A stretch of DNA of 64,000 bases from NCEH01 sp002257205 (GTDB lineage Bacteria > Pseudomonadota > Alphaproteobacteria > Rhizobiales > Xanthobacteraceae): NCBI RefSeq assembly GCF_043195105.1, contig NZ_JBAFWO010000001.1. One strand, 5' to 3'. Positions 51,599 through 59,549 of this stretch are shown here, piece after piece (within the stretch, counting starts at the first letter, position 1; the number at the start of each line of letters is the position of its first letter). The notes beneath the pieces are model-generated. The model saw only the letters and a list, made by a program, of their open reading frames with translations, had not been told where the DNA came from and did no database searches. The translations under genes were made by a program, and so were the position numbers.

Positions 51599-52327
51599 TC
51601 AGTGCCCGGCCATGAGTTGCAGCGCCTCGCGTGCGTCGAGCCGCCCATCATAGAGCGCGCGGCCGGAAATCGCCCCGGCGAGCTTTTTCGCCCGGGGCTC
51701 CAGCAGCGCTTCCACATCGCTCAGCGAGCCGAGCCCGCCGGAGGCGATGACCGGAATATTCACCACGTCCGCGAGTGCGATCGTGGCATCGAGATTCAAT
51801 CCCTTCATCAGCCCGTCGCGGGCGATGTCGGTGAAGATGATGGCGGCAACCCCGGCATCCTCGAACCGGCGGGCGATGTCTTCCACCGAGACGTCGGAGC
51901 TTTCCGCCCAGCCTTGCACCGCGACGCGGCCGTCGCGCGCATCGAGCCCAACGGCCACCCGGCCGGGATGGGCTTTCGCCGCTTCCTTCACCAGCTCCGG
52001 ATCGCGCACGGCGGCGGTGCCGAGGATGACGCGGGTGACGCCCTTTTCCAGCCACGCCTCGATGGTGGCATGGTCGCGGATGCCGCCGCCGAGCTGTACC
52101 GGGATCGAGACCGTCTCCAGGATGCGGTCCACCGCCGCCGCGTTCACCGGATGGCCGGCGAAGGCGCCGTTGAGGTCCACCAGATGGAGATAGCGGAAGC
52201 CCAGGGTCTCGAACTCGGCCGCCTGGGACGCGGGGTCGCGGCTGAACACGGTCGCGCGGTCCATGTCGCCTTGTTCGAGGCGCACGGCGAGGCCGTCCTT
52301 CAGGTCGATGGCAGGAAACAGGATCAC
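51599..52327 (-). CDS. hisA: Phosphoribosylformimino-AICAR-P isomerase
   Basis: 242-residue TIM barrel paralogous to HisF. LFPAIDLKDGLAVRL carries the first catalytic Asp; VQLGGGIRDHATIEAWLEKGVTRVILGTAAV and TDIARDGLMKGLNLD are typical HisA text. It isomerises ProFAR to PRFAR. The start is the GTG at 52327 that overlaps the hisH stop (GTGA). The longer in-frame frame belongs to the hisH region and is not coding. Confidence 0.96.
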   Translation of the reverse strand: MILFPAIDLKDGLAVRLEQGDMDRATVFSRDPASQAAEFETLGFRYLHLVDLNGAFAGHPVNAAAVDRILETVSIPVQLGGGIRDHATIEAWLEKGVTRVILGTAAVRDPELVKEAAKAHPGRVAVGLDARDGRVAVQGWAESSDVSVEDIARRFEDAGVAAIIFTDIARDGLMKGLNLDATIALADVVNIPVIASGGLGSLSDVEALLEPRAKKLAGAISGRALYDGRLDAREALQLMAGH

Positions 52328-52968
52328 GGGCGCCACTTCAGGAAATTGGCGAGCAGGGCGAGACCGAGGGTCTGGCTCTTTTCGGGATGGAACTGGGTTC
52401 CCGCCACATTGTCCTTCGCCACGGCCGCCGTGATCGTGCCGCCGTAATCGGTGGTGGCGACGAGATCGGCGGGGTCGGCGAGGACGAACTGGTAGGAATG
52501 GACGAAATAAGCGTGCAGCCCCTTTTCCCCGGTGGGAATGCCCTCGAACAGGGGATGGGGTCGGGCGAGGGTCAGGGTGTTCCAGCCCATGTGCGGGATC
52601 TTCAGCGCCGGATCGGACGGGGCGATGCGGTCCACCTCGCCCTTGATCCAGCCGAGGCCGGCGGTGACGCCATGTTCCAGCCCGCGTTCGGCCAGCAATT
52701 GCAGGCCGACGCAGATGCCGAGGAACGGCCGCCCGCGTCCGTGCACCGCCTCTTCCAGCGCCGCCACCATGCCGTCCACCGCATCGAGCCCGCGCCGGCA
52801 ATCGGCGAAGGCGCCGACGCCCGGCAAAACCACCCGGTCGGCATCGCGCACGATGTCCGGATCGCTGGTGACGATCACGTTCGCGCCGAGGCCGTTGGCG
52901 GCACGCTCCAGCGCCTTGGCGGCGGAGTGCAGATTGCCCGAGCCGTAATCGACGATGGCCACATTCAT
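52324..52968 (-). CDS. hisH: Imidazole glycerol phosphate synthase, glutaminase subunit
   Basis: 214 residues, class I glutamine amidotransferase. VDYGSGNLHSAAKAL, VVLPGVGAFADC, the nucleophile Cys in FLGICVGLQLLAERG and the catalytic His-x-Glu in GTQFHPEKSQTLG are intact. It supplies ammonia to HisF. ATG 52968 overlaps the stop of the DUF2628 gene by four bases (ATGA). Confidence 0.96.
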   Translation of the reverse strand: MNVAIVDYGSGNLHSAAKALERAANGLGANVIVTSDPDIVRDADRVVLPGVGAFADCRRGLDAVDGMVAALEEAVHGRGRPFLGICVGLQLLAERGLEHGVTAGLGWIKGEVDRIAPSDPALKIPHMGWNTLTLARPHPLFEGIPTGEKGLHAYFVHSYQFVLADPADLVATTDYGGTITAAVAKDNVAGTQFHPEKSQTLGLALLANFLKWRP

Positions 52969-53456
52969 GATGCGCGCGGCTCCGGGAACGAACCGATGAT
53001 GGGAGCGCCGAAGCCCGGCGCGGCAGTGGCGGGCTGGGGCCGGATCATTGGGCCCTGGAGCTGCGGTGGGCGCGGCGGGGTCCAATATTTGAAGAAGCGC
53101 CGCTCCGCCTCGTCGATGTCGCGGGCGACCGTGGTGCCGGCCTCCATATAGCCGATGCGGCGCAATTTCCAGATCCGCAGGTCGGCGAGCTGGAACGCCA
53201 CCAGCACGTGCAGGCCGACGCCCAGAACGAAGCTCACATCCTCCGGCAGGCGCAGCAGCACTTCGGCAAGGCCAATCGCCAGCGAGGCGAGCACATAGGC
53301 CCCGAACGCGAGCCACAGCCGGTGGCCGAGCAGCACGAAGGGGGCGAACAGCAGCGCCGTCCAGGAGAATTTCTCCCGCACGAACACCACCCGGTCGGCC
53401 GCCGCGAGCGCGGTGTCGCCGGCCGTTTCCTTGGTCAGGACGGTCCAGATGGCCAT
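52965..53456 (-). CDS. DUF2628 membrane protein within the his operon
   Basis: 163 residues. The N-terminal half is soluble (MAIWTVLTKE ... ADRVVFVREKFSW), followed by two to three hydrophobic helices (ALLFAPFVLLGHRLWLAFGAYVLASLAIGLAEVLL) and a C-terminal Pro-rich tail. The layout FVREGFSWxAxxFxPxWxLxxRLW is the DUF2628 signature. Function is unknown. It sits between hisB and hisH with a four-base overlap to hisH, a position also found in other Rhizobiales. ATG 53456 is chosen over 53516 for length. Confidence 0.82.
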   Translation of the reverse strand: MAIWTVLTKETAGDTALAAADRVVFVREKFSWTALLFAPFVLLGHRLWLAFGAYVLASLAIGLAEVLLRLPEDVSFVLGVGLHVLVAFQLADLRIWKLRRIGYMEAGTTVARDIDEAERRFFKYWTPPRPPQLQGPMIRPQPATAAPGFGAPIIGSFPEPRAS

Positions 53457-53478
53457 GTTGCGTGCTCCGTCGCCTGCC

Positions 53479-54072
53479 TCAGGTGCCGAGGGCACCCTTG
53501 GTGGAGGGAATTTCACCGGCTGCCGCAGGGTCGATGGCCACCGCCGCGCGCAGCGCGCGGGCCAGACCCTTGAAGCAGCTTTCCGCTATATGGTGATTAT
53601 TGTCGCCATACAGAGTCTCCACATGCAGCGTCACGCCGGCATTGGAGGCGAATGCCTGAAAGAACTCGCGCACCAGCTCGGTGTCGAATTCGCCGATCTT
53701 CGGCGCCGAAAAGCTGGTGCGGAACACCAGATAGGGCCGGCCGGAAATGTCGAGCGCGACGCGGGTCAGCGTCTCGTCCATGGGCAGGTGCAGGTCGGCA
53801 TAGCGGGTGATGCCGCGCATGTCGCCGAGCGCGCGCTTCACCGCCTGGCCGAGCACGATTCCCACATCCTCGGTGGTGTGGTGGAAATCCACGTGCAGGT
53901 CGCCGTCGGCTTTGATGTCGAGGTCGAAGCGGGCGTGGCGCGCGAGCAGGTCCAGCATGTGGTCCAGGAACCCGATGCCGGTTGCAATGGATGCCTTGCC
54001 CGTTCCGTCCAGATCGACGGAAAGGCGCACCTTCGTTTCCTTCGTTTCGCGAACGATCTCGGCCTGACGCAT
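53479..54072 (-). CDS. hisB: Imidazoleglycerol-phosphate dehydratase
   Basis: 197 residues, monofunctional HisB. The manganese-binding repeats appear as GFLDHMLDLLARHARFDLDIKADGDLHVDFHHTTEDVGIVLG and, in the second half, EFFQAFASNAGVTLHVETLYGDNNHHIAESCFKGLARALR. It removes water from IGP. GGAGGAG precedes the ATG by six bases. It begins the leftward operon hisB-DUF2628-hisH-hisA-hisF-hisE-coaA. In many Rhizobiales hslV is the divergent neighbour; here an accessory block intervenes. Confidence 0.96.
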   Translation of the reverse strand: MRQAEIVRETKETKVRLSVDLDGTGKASIATGIGFLDHMLDLLARHARFDLDIKADGDLHVDFHHTTEDVGIVLGQAVKRALGDMRGITRYADLHLPMDETLTRVALDISGRPYLVFRTSFSAPKIGEFDTELVREFFQAFASNAGVTLHVETLYGDNNHHIAESCFKGLARALRAAVAIDPAAAGEIPSTKGALGT

Positions 54073-54223
54073 GGAACTCCTCCAAGGCCGCGCCTTCTAG
54101 CAGGTAAGGTGCTGCAATGCCATATGGCGAAGGTGTGACAGCGCCAGCGCGGCGTTCGGCCGGGCAACGCTTCGCACCGACCCTCGGCCTACCGACACTC
54201 CGGACACCGGCGCGCAACGTGCC

Positions 54224-55168
54224 TCAGCTATTCCAGCCGGCGGTTGCCGAGATCGCCCGCGATCGGCTGCGCAGGGCCTGCGCCACCGATCCGTCCAGGC
54301 TGTCGTCGAGCGTGCCGACCGGCCCCATGAGGGTGATCGCGGCCGTCATGAATCCGGTCTGGTCGAAGATCGGCGCCGAGAGCGACGTGAAATTGGGGAG
54401 CAGGGCGTCCCGGCAGCGGCTCATGCCGTTGGCGCGGATGGTGGCGACCATCTCCTCGATTTCCGCCAGATTGGTGGGCGTATCGTCGGTCTTGAGCCGG
54501 CTTGAGCGCGGCGCCTCTTCCGCCAGTTCCTGCGAGAGCAGGGCCTCGGTCGCGGTGCGTGGGAGATGGGCCAGGAAATTGCGCCCGAGCGCGGAGCGCA
54601 GCAGGCTCAGCACACTGCCGACGCGCAGCTCCAGGATCTGGCGGGCCCCGCCGCTCTCGACGCGATAGACGATGGTGGGTCCCCGGTTGCCCCACACGCC
54701 GAGAAACACCGTCTGGCCGACCGTATTGGCGAGGTCGGTCATGACCGGGCGGGCGGCGGTGAACACGTCGAACTGCTCGATGGCGGCCATGCCGAGCTTC
54801 AGGGCATAGGGGCCGAGGGCGTAGCAGCCGGTATCCTCCTCTTGCCGCACGATGCCGACCGCCTGGAAGCTCACCAGATAATAATGGACATTGGCGGACG
54901 ACATGCCGGTGCCCGCGGCGATCATCTTCAGCGGCACCGGGCGCAGCATCGTTCTGAGATAATCGAGGATCTTGAAACCGATCTCGATGGACTGGATGCC
55001 GCGCCGCGCGCCGCGTTCCGGTTTTGCGGTTTCCGCCGGGACCAGCTGGTCAGAGCTTTTGCTCCCGCCAAGCGGCGCGGCCTTGTGCCCACGGGGCGAT
55101 GCCAATGAAATATCCTTTTGAAACAATATCTTAGACGAGTCTCTTGGGGTGCTGAAATATTGGGCCAC
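54224..55168 (-). CDS. IclR-family transcriptional regulator
   Basis: 314 residues from GTG 55168, longer than the usual 250-280 because of a Ser/Gly-rich start; the true start may be later, before GIQSIEIGFKILDYL. Helix-turn-helix: MIAAGTGMSSANVHYYLVSFQAVGIVRQEEDTGCYALGPYALKLG. Effector domain: QTVFLGVWGNRGPTIVYRVESG and FLAHLPRTATEALL. The neighbouring divergent MFS gene and the palindromes between them suggest local control of an aromatic or organic acid uptake gene. The gene ends about 150 bp from hisB. Confidence 0.87.
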   Translation of the reverse strand: MAQYFSTPRDSSKILFQKDISLASPRGHKAAPLGGSKSSDQLVPAETAKPERGARRGIQSIEIGFKILDYLRTMLRPVPLKMIAAGTGMSSANVHYYLVSFQAVGIVRQEEDTGCYALGPYALKLGMAAIEQFDVFTAARPVMTDLANTVGQTVFLGVWGNRGPTIVYRVESGGARQILELRVGSVLSLLRSALGRNFLAHLPRTATEALLSQELAEEAPRSSRLKTDDTPTNLAEIEEMVATIRANGMSRCRDALLPNFTSLSAPIFDQTGFMTAAITLMGPVGTLDDSLDGSVAQALRSRSRAISATAGWNS

Positions 55169-55197
55169 GGCGGCAAAAAATTCAAGCTTGCAAAATT

Positions 55198-55223
55198 TGA
55201 TAATATCATAATGATTTGATCAT
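55198..55223. promoter_or_regulatory. Overlapping palindromes in the IclR/MFS promoter region
   Basis: TGATAATATCA (55198-55208) and ATCATAATGAT (55205-55215) overlap, followed by TTGATCA (55216-55222). The region 55160-55240 is AT-rich in a GC-rich window and lies between divergent genes. Likely operator and promoter region; the exact sites are inference. Confidence 0.55.
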
Positions 55224-55278
55224 AGATAATTTGGACGCGCTGGCCCCGGTCAGCCGATCCAGAACGAGGGGATTTCAG

Positions 55279-56913
55279 ATGGATGCGACAACGATCTCGG
55301 ATCGCGTCGAGGGGGACCTCACGCGGTCGGAAGAAAAGCAGGTGGTGCTGGCCTCGACCCTGGGCACGATCTTCGAGTGGTATGATTTCTTCATCTACGG
55401 CTCGCTGGCCGTGTTCATGAGCCAGGTGCTGTTCCCGCCGGACAATCCCACAGCCGCCTTGTTGGCCTCGCTGGGTGCGCTGGCCGCCGGCTTCGTCATC
55501 CGCCCCATCGGCGCCGTTCTGTTCGGCCGGCTCGGCGACATGGTGGGCCGCAAATACACCTTCCTCATCACCATCATCATGATGGGCGGCAGCACTGCAC
55601 TGATCGGCTTTCTGCCCAGCTACGCGACGATCGGGCACACCGCCTGGATCTCCCTGGTGGTCCTGCGGCTGCTCCAGGGTCTCGCCGTCGGCGGCGAGTA
55701 TGGTGGCGCGGTGGTCTATGTGGCCGAGCATTCCCGGCCTGAGCGGCGCGGCCTGCTGACCGGATGGATCCAGATCACCTCGTCCATCGGCCTCGCCCTG
55801 TCGGTGGTGGTCATTCTGGGCACCCAGGCCTCCATGAGCGAGGCGGCCTTCAAGGATTGGGGCTGGCGCCTGCCGTTCATCATCTCCATCGCCATGCTGG
55901 CGTTCTCGGTCTATGTGCGCGCCAAGCTGCACGAATCCCCGGTGTTCGCCCGCATGAAGGCGGAGCAGCGCCTTTCCAAGAGCCCGATCAAGGACACGTT
56001 CGGCCGCTGGTCGAGCCTGCGCCTGGTGCTGATCGCGCTGTTCGGCGTGACCGCCGGCATGGGCTCCACCTATTTCACCGGCCAGTTCTACGTGATGATC
56101 TTCATGCAGCAGGTGGTGAAGATCGACCTGCACACCACCTATGTGCTGATGGCGATTGGCCTGCTGATCGGCGCGCCGAGCTTCGTGTTCTTCGGCTGGC
56201 TGTCGGACAAGATCGGCCGCAAATGGCTGATGATGACGGGCCTTGCCCTTTCGGCGCTGCTGTACCGGCCGATGTTCGCCTCGCTGCTGGAGGCCGGCAA
56301 TCCGCAGCTTGTCGCGGTCACGCAGAGCGCGCCTGTCACCGTGCATGCCGACGCCGCCAGCGACGGCTGCCGCTTCGGCCTCGTCGCGGCGCTGGTCAAT
56401 GCCCATCCTGACCACCTCAAGCCGTGCGTGCAGGCGAAGAAGCTGCTGATTTCCAGCGGCATCAACTTCCAGTACGGGCCGCCTCTCGAAGGCCAGAAGG
56501 TGGCGATCTCGGTGGCCGGGAAGACGGTTCAGGGCTTCGACCCCGCCGCCTATCGCAAGGCCCTGGCCGAGGCGGGTTATCCTGCCAAGGCGGATCCGGC
56601 GCGGGTCAACACGGTGCATATCGTGATGCTGCTGGTGGCGATGACCCTCATCGTGGCGATGATCTACGGCCCGGTGGCGTCTTTCCTGGTGGAATTCTTC
56701 CCGGCGAACATCCGCTATACGGCCCTGTCCTTCCCCTACCATATCGGCGCCGGCATCTTCGGCGGCTTCCTGCCGTTCTTCGCCACTTGGCTGTCGCTCT
56801 CGGTGGGGGATGTGTTCGCGGGGCTTTGGTATCCGGTGGTCATCACGGCCGTGGTCTGCGTGATCGGCTCGATCCTGCTCCCCAACAGGCCGACCCTGGC
56901 GCGCGACGCCTGA
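55279..56913 (+). CDS. MFS carrier of the metabolite:H+ symporter type
   Basis: 544 residues with 12 predicted helices. TLGTIFEWYDFFIYGSLAVFMSQVLF and the loop text RPIGAVLFGRLGDMVGRKYTF are the signature of the MHS family (proline/betaine, citrate, alpha-ketoglutarate, dicarboxylates). An extra soluble segment of about 95 residues (APVTVHADAASDGCRFG ... KADPARVNTVH) is inserted between helices of the second half, with two cysteines. GAGGGG stands eight bases before the ATG. It is divergent from the IclR gene and 75 bp upstream of a flavin reductase-like gene. Confidence 0.88.
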   Translation: MDATTISDRVEGDLTRSEEKQVVLASTLGTIFEWYDFFIYGSLAVFMSQVLFPPDNPTAALLASLGALAAGFVIRPIGAVLFGRLGDMVGRKYTFLITIIMMGGSTALIGFLPSYATIGHTAWISLVVLRLLQGLAVGGEYGGAVVYVAEHSRPERRGLLTGWIQITSSIGLALSVVVILGTQASMSEAAFKDWGWRLPFIISIAMLAFSVYVRAKLHESPVFARMKAEQRLSKSPIKDTFGRWSSLRLVLIALFGVTAGMGSTYFTGQFYVMIFMQQVVKIDLHTTYVLMAIGLLIGAPSFVFFGWLSDKIGRKWLMMTGLALSALLYRPMFASLLEAGNPQLVAVTQSAPVTVHADAASDGCRFGLVAALVNAHPDHLKPCVQAKKLLISSGINFQYGPPLEGQKVAISVAGKTVQGFDPAAYRKALAEAGYPAKADPARVNTVHIVMLLVAMTLIVAMIYGPVASFLVEFFPANIRYTALSFPYHIGAGIFGGFLPFFATWLSLSVGDVFAGLWYPVVITAVVCVIGSILLPNRPTLARDA

Positions 56914-56988
56914 GGCACCCTTGGTGCGGGCCGCGCCATGCGGCCCGCACTTTTCCCGATCTGCCGCGCAGAAAGAGTGACCTGACCT

Positions 56989-57627
56989 ATGCTGTTCGAC
57001 ATGACCGCGCTTGCGGCCGACGTGCGCTACAAGCTGCTGACCGCCACCGTCACCCCGCGCCCCATCGCATGGATCACCACCCGCTCGCGCGAGGGGATCG
57101 ACAATGCGGCGCCCTTCAGCTTCTTCAATGTGATGGGCCACGAGCCCGCGACCGTGGCCATCGGCCTGTTGCGCAATCCGCGCAGCGGCCTCAAGGACAC
57201 CGCGCACAATATTCTCGCCACCGGCGAATTCATCGCCCACCTAGTGCCCGAACGGATGGCGGCGGCGATGAACGCCACCTCCGCCGAGGTGCCGGCCGAG
57301 GTGGACGAACTGCGGGCCGTAGGCCTGCGCGTGGTGCCTGGGGACATGGTCGCCGCGTCGCGGATCGCCGATTGCCCGGTGGCCTTCGAATGCCGCACCG
57401 TCTCCTCGGTTGTGACCGGCCCCGATCAGGTGGCGGTGATCGCCCAGGTGCTGTGCGCCCATATTGCCGACGCGCATATTCTCGATGCCGGGCGCGGCCA
57501 TGTGGATACGCCGAGTCTCGATCTGATCAGCCGCATGCACGGCGCCGGCTGGTATGCCCGCTCGACCGACCTGTTCGAGCTGGCGCGCCCGCAACCGGCG
57601 TCGCGGCAGGCCGAGCCGGTGGAATAG
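56989..57627 (+). CDS. Flavin reductase-like FMN-binding protein
   Basis: 212 residues of the flavin reductase/FMN-binding split-barrel family: TATVTPRPIAWITTRSREGIDNAAPFSFFNVMGHEPATVAIGL, KDTAHNILATGEFIAHLV and SRMHGAGWYAR. Relatives either reduce flavin for a monooxygenase or bind FMN with other roles. No oxygenase is adjacent. It probably shares a transcript with the upstream MHS carrier and may act on what that carrier imports. Confidence 0.85.
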   Translation: MLFDMTALAADVRYKLLTATVTPRPIAWITTRSREGIDNAAPFSFFNVMGHEPATVAIGLLRNPRSGLKDTAHNILATGEFIAHLVPERMAAAMNATSAEVPAEVDELRAVGLRVVPGDMVAASRIADCPVAFECRTVSSVVTGPDQVAVIAQVLCAHIADAHILDAGRGHVDTPSLDLISRMHGAGWYARSTDLFELARPQPASRQAEPVE

Positions 57628-57770
57628 CTCCGCCGGCTCACCGATGGGCAGCCCTGCGGACGGTCGATTTCCGCTCCATTTCGAATCATGGCCTTGTGGT
57701 ATGCGGCTCGTTATAAGCGGCCCGTCCCCTTTGTACCGTCGACACGCGCCCGGCCGCGGCGGAGAAGCCC

Positions 57771-58358
57771 ATGGTCGCCGATCACGACCCGCAGCTGTAT
57801 TTCCATGTGCGCATCGTCATGGGGATGATCCTCGGCCTCAGCGTCACCCGTTTGCTGGGGGGATTCGCCAAGTTCGTCCAGCATCCCGCGGTGAACGAGA
57901 TCGCGCCGCTGCATCTCGGCTGGGCGGTGATGGTGCTGCTCAACGCCCTCATGTTCTGGTGGTGGGAATTCCGCCTCATCAACGTCCCGCGCTGGACGTT
58001 CGAGTTGTACCTTTTCCTGCTGACCTATTGCAGCGTGTTTTATTTCATGTGCGTGCTGCTGTTTCCCGACACTCTCGGGGATTACCCCAGCTATCGCGCC
58101 TATTTCGCCGCCAAGCGCAAATGGTTCTTCGGCTTTTTCGCGCTCTCGCAGGTGCTCGACCAGATCGACAGCTGGATTAAGGGGGCGGATTATTTCCTTA
58201 CCTTGGGCTGGCCCTACAGCGTCACCACCGGCCTTCTGGTCCTGATGAGCATCGTCGCCATGTTTTACCGCAACGAGCGATTCCAGGCGGTGTTCCTCGC
58301 GCTCGGGCTGATCAACGAGGTGGGCTGGATCTTCTGGCTGCTGCACACGGTGAATTAG
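57771..58358 (+). CDS. Membrane protein of unknown function
   Basis: 195 residues with about five hydrophobic segments (MGMILGLSVTRLLGG, LGWAVMVLLNALMFWWWEF, FLLTYCSVFYFMCVLLFP, and two near the C-terminus). It is rich in Trp, Phe and Tyr. The segment FHVRIVMGMILGLSVTRLLGGFAKFVQHP recurs in small uncharacterised proteobacterial membrane proteins. I do not recognise a function. GGAGAAG is close upstream of the ATG. A 13-bp repeat in three copies follows its stop. Confidence 0.7.
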   Translation: MVADHDPQLYFHVRIVMGMILGLSVTRLLGGFAKFVQHPAVNEIAPLHLGWAVMVLLNALMFWWWEFRLINVPRWTFELYLFLLTYCSVFYFMCVLLFPDTLGDYPSYRAYFAAKRKWFFGFFALSQVLDQIDSWIKGADYFLTLGWPYSVTTGLLVLMSIVAMFYRNERFQAVFLALGLINEVGWIFWLLHTVN

Positions 58359-58360
58359 CC

Positions 58361-58399
58361 GCTGCCCGTTTCTGCTGCCCGTTTCTGCTGCCCGTTTCC
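58361..58399. repeat. 13-bp tandem repeat, three copies
   Basis: GCTGCCCGTTTCT occurs three times in a row directly behind the stop of the membrane protein gene, the last copy ending in CC. It is non-coding and could be a variable-number site. Confidence 0.85.
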
Positions 58400-58466
58400 T
58401 CCGCCGCTTGACGCTACGCGCGCCGCGGTTTCCATTCGCTTCAGTCCCGTTCTCCGGCCGACAGGC

Positions 58467-59261
58467 ATGCCAATGACCCGCTTCGCCACCCGTGAGGGGC
58501 TCTCGCTCGCCTATGATGTTGCCGGCGAGGGGCCGCCGCTGCTGATCATCGGCGGGCTGTCCGCCGACCGGGTGTTCTGGGGCCTTTCGCGCCCGCTGCT
58601 CGGCGGCTTGCGCACGCTCGCGTTCGACAATCGCGACATCGGCGAAAGCTCGCGCGCGAGCGGCCCCTATGGCGCCGCCGACATGGCGCGCGACGCGCTG
58701 GCGGTGATGGATGCGGCAGGCCTCGAACGGGCCCATGTGCTCGGCCATTCGCTCGGCGGGGTGATCGCCCAGGAACTGGCGCTGCTCGCCCCCGAGCGGG
58801 TGGACCGGCTGGTGCTCGCCAACAGCTTAGCCCGCAACACCCCTTATACGCGCGAGGTCATGTGGCTGCTGAAGCGCCTGCGCCGCGAGATCGCCGATCC
58901 CGTCACCTACGTCAGCGCGCTCGCCACGTTTACCCTCGGCCGCGCCACCATCGATACGGTGCCGCTGGAGGCGATCGCGCGCCAGGCTTTGGCCGCCGGG
59001 CCGCTTCAGGAGGCGGAGGCCTTCGCCCGCCAGGCGGATGCGGCGGCGGGCGCGCACACCCTGGAGCGGATCGGCGCGATCCGGGCGCCGACCCTGGTGC
59101 TCTGCGGCGCCGACGATCGCATCTTCGCGCCGGCCCTGGCGCAGGAGCTGGCAGGGGCGATCCCCGGCAGCGCGCTGGAGGAAATGCCCGCGGTCGGGCA
59201 TTGTCCCATGGTCGAAGCTCCCGGCGCGTTCGCAGCGGCGGTGCTGCGCTTCCTGCTCTGA
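58467..59261 (+). CDS. Alpha/beta-hydrolase
   Basis: 264 residues. Nucleophile elbow VLGHSLGGVIAQELAL (GxSxG), oxyanion region LLIIGGLSADRVFWG, acid residue in LVLCGADDRIFAP and the triad His in AVGHCPMVEAP. No signal peptide, so cytoplasmic. Resembles the 3-oxoadipate enol-lactonase/epoxide hydrolase branch, but specificity cannot be told. ATG 58467 or 58473 can serve. It has no obvious operon partners. Confidence 0.85.
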   Translation: MPMTRFATREGLSLAYDVAGEGPPLLIIGGLSADRVFWGLSRPLLGGLRTLAFDNRDIGESSRASGPYGAADMARDALAVMDAAGLERAHVLGHSLGGVIAQELALLAPERVDRLVLANSLARNTPYTREVMWLLKRLRREIADPVTYVSALATFTLGRATIDTVPLEAIARQALAAGPLQEAEAFARQADAAAGAHTLERIGAIRAPTLVLCGADDRIFAPALAQELAGAIPGSALEEMPAVGHCPMVEAPGAFAAAVLRFLL

Positions 59262-59322
59262 TTTTTTTTCCCTAATCATCGGACCAGAGGTTCCAACACC
59301 CCGCTCACGGCCCTCACCCCAG

Positions 59323-59431
59323 CCCTCTCCCCGGCGGGGAGAGGGGGCAGATGCGGGATTGCGGCAAGGCCCTCAACGTTTTCTTCTTCCCACCCCTCCA
59401 TTCTCCACCTCTCCCCCAGGGGGAGAGGTGG
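59323..59431. repeat. Two GC-rich hairpins of a repeat family
   Basis: CCCTCTCCCC-GGC-GGGGAGAGGG (59323-59345) and CCACCTCTCCC-CCAGG-GGGAGAGGTGG (59405-59431). Text such as CCCTCTCCCC recurs near 62.8 kb, so these belong to the same intergenic repeat family. No gene lies in 59262-59549. Confidence 0.75.
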
Positions 59432-59549
59432 ACCGCGCAGCGGGCGGGTGAGGGGTTGTGCCAATCCGCAAGCCGCGAGACACCCGCCTTACGGCTTGCC
59501 TCTCATCCCGCCCGAGGGCTTGCGCCCGGCCAGGTTACAAGGACGCCGC

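Noticed and set aside
59262..59275. T8 run after the hydrolase stop as a terminator
   Set aside because: No stable stem precedes the T-run.
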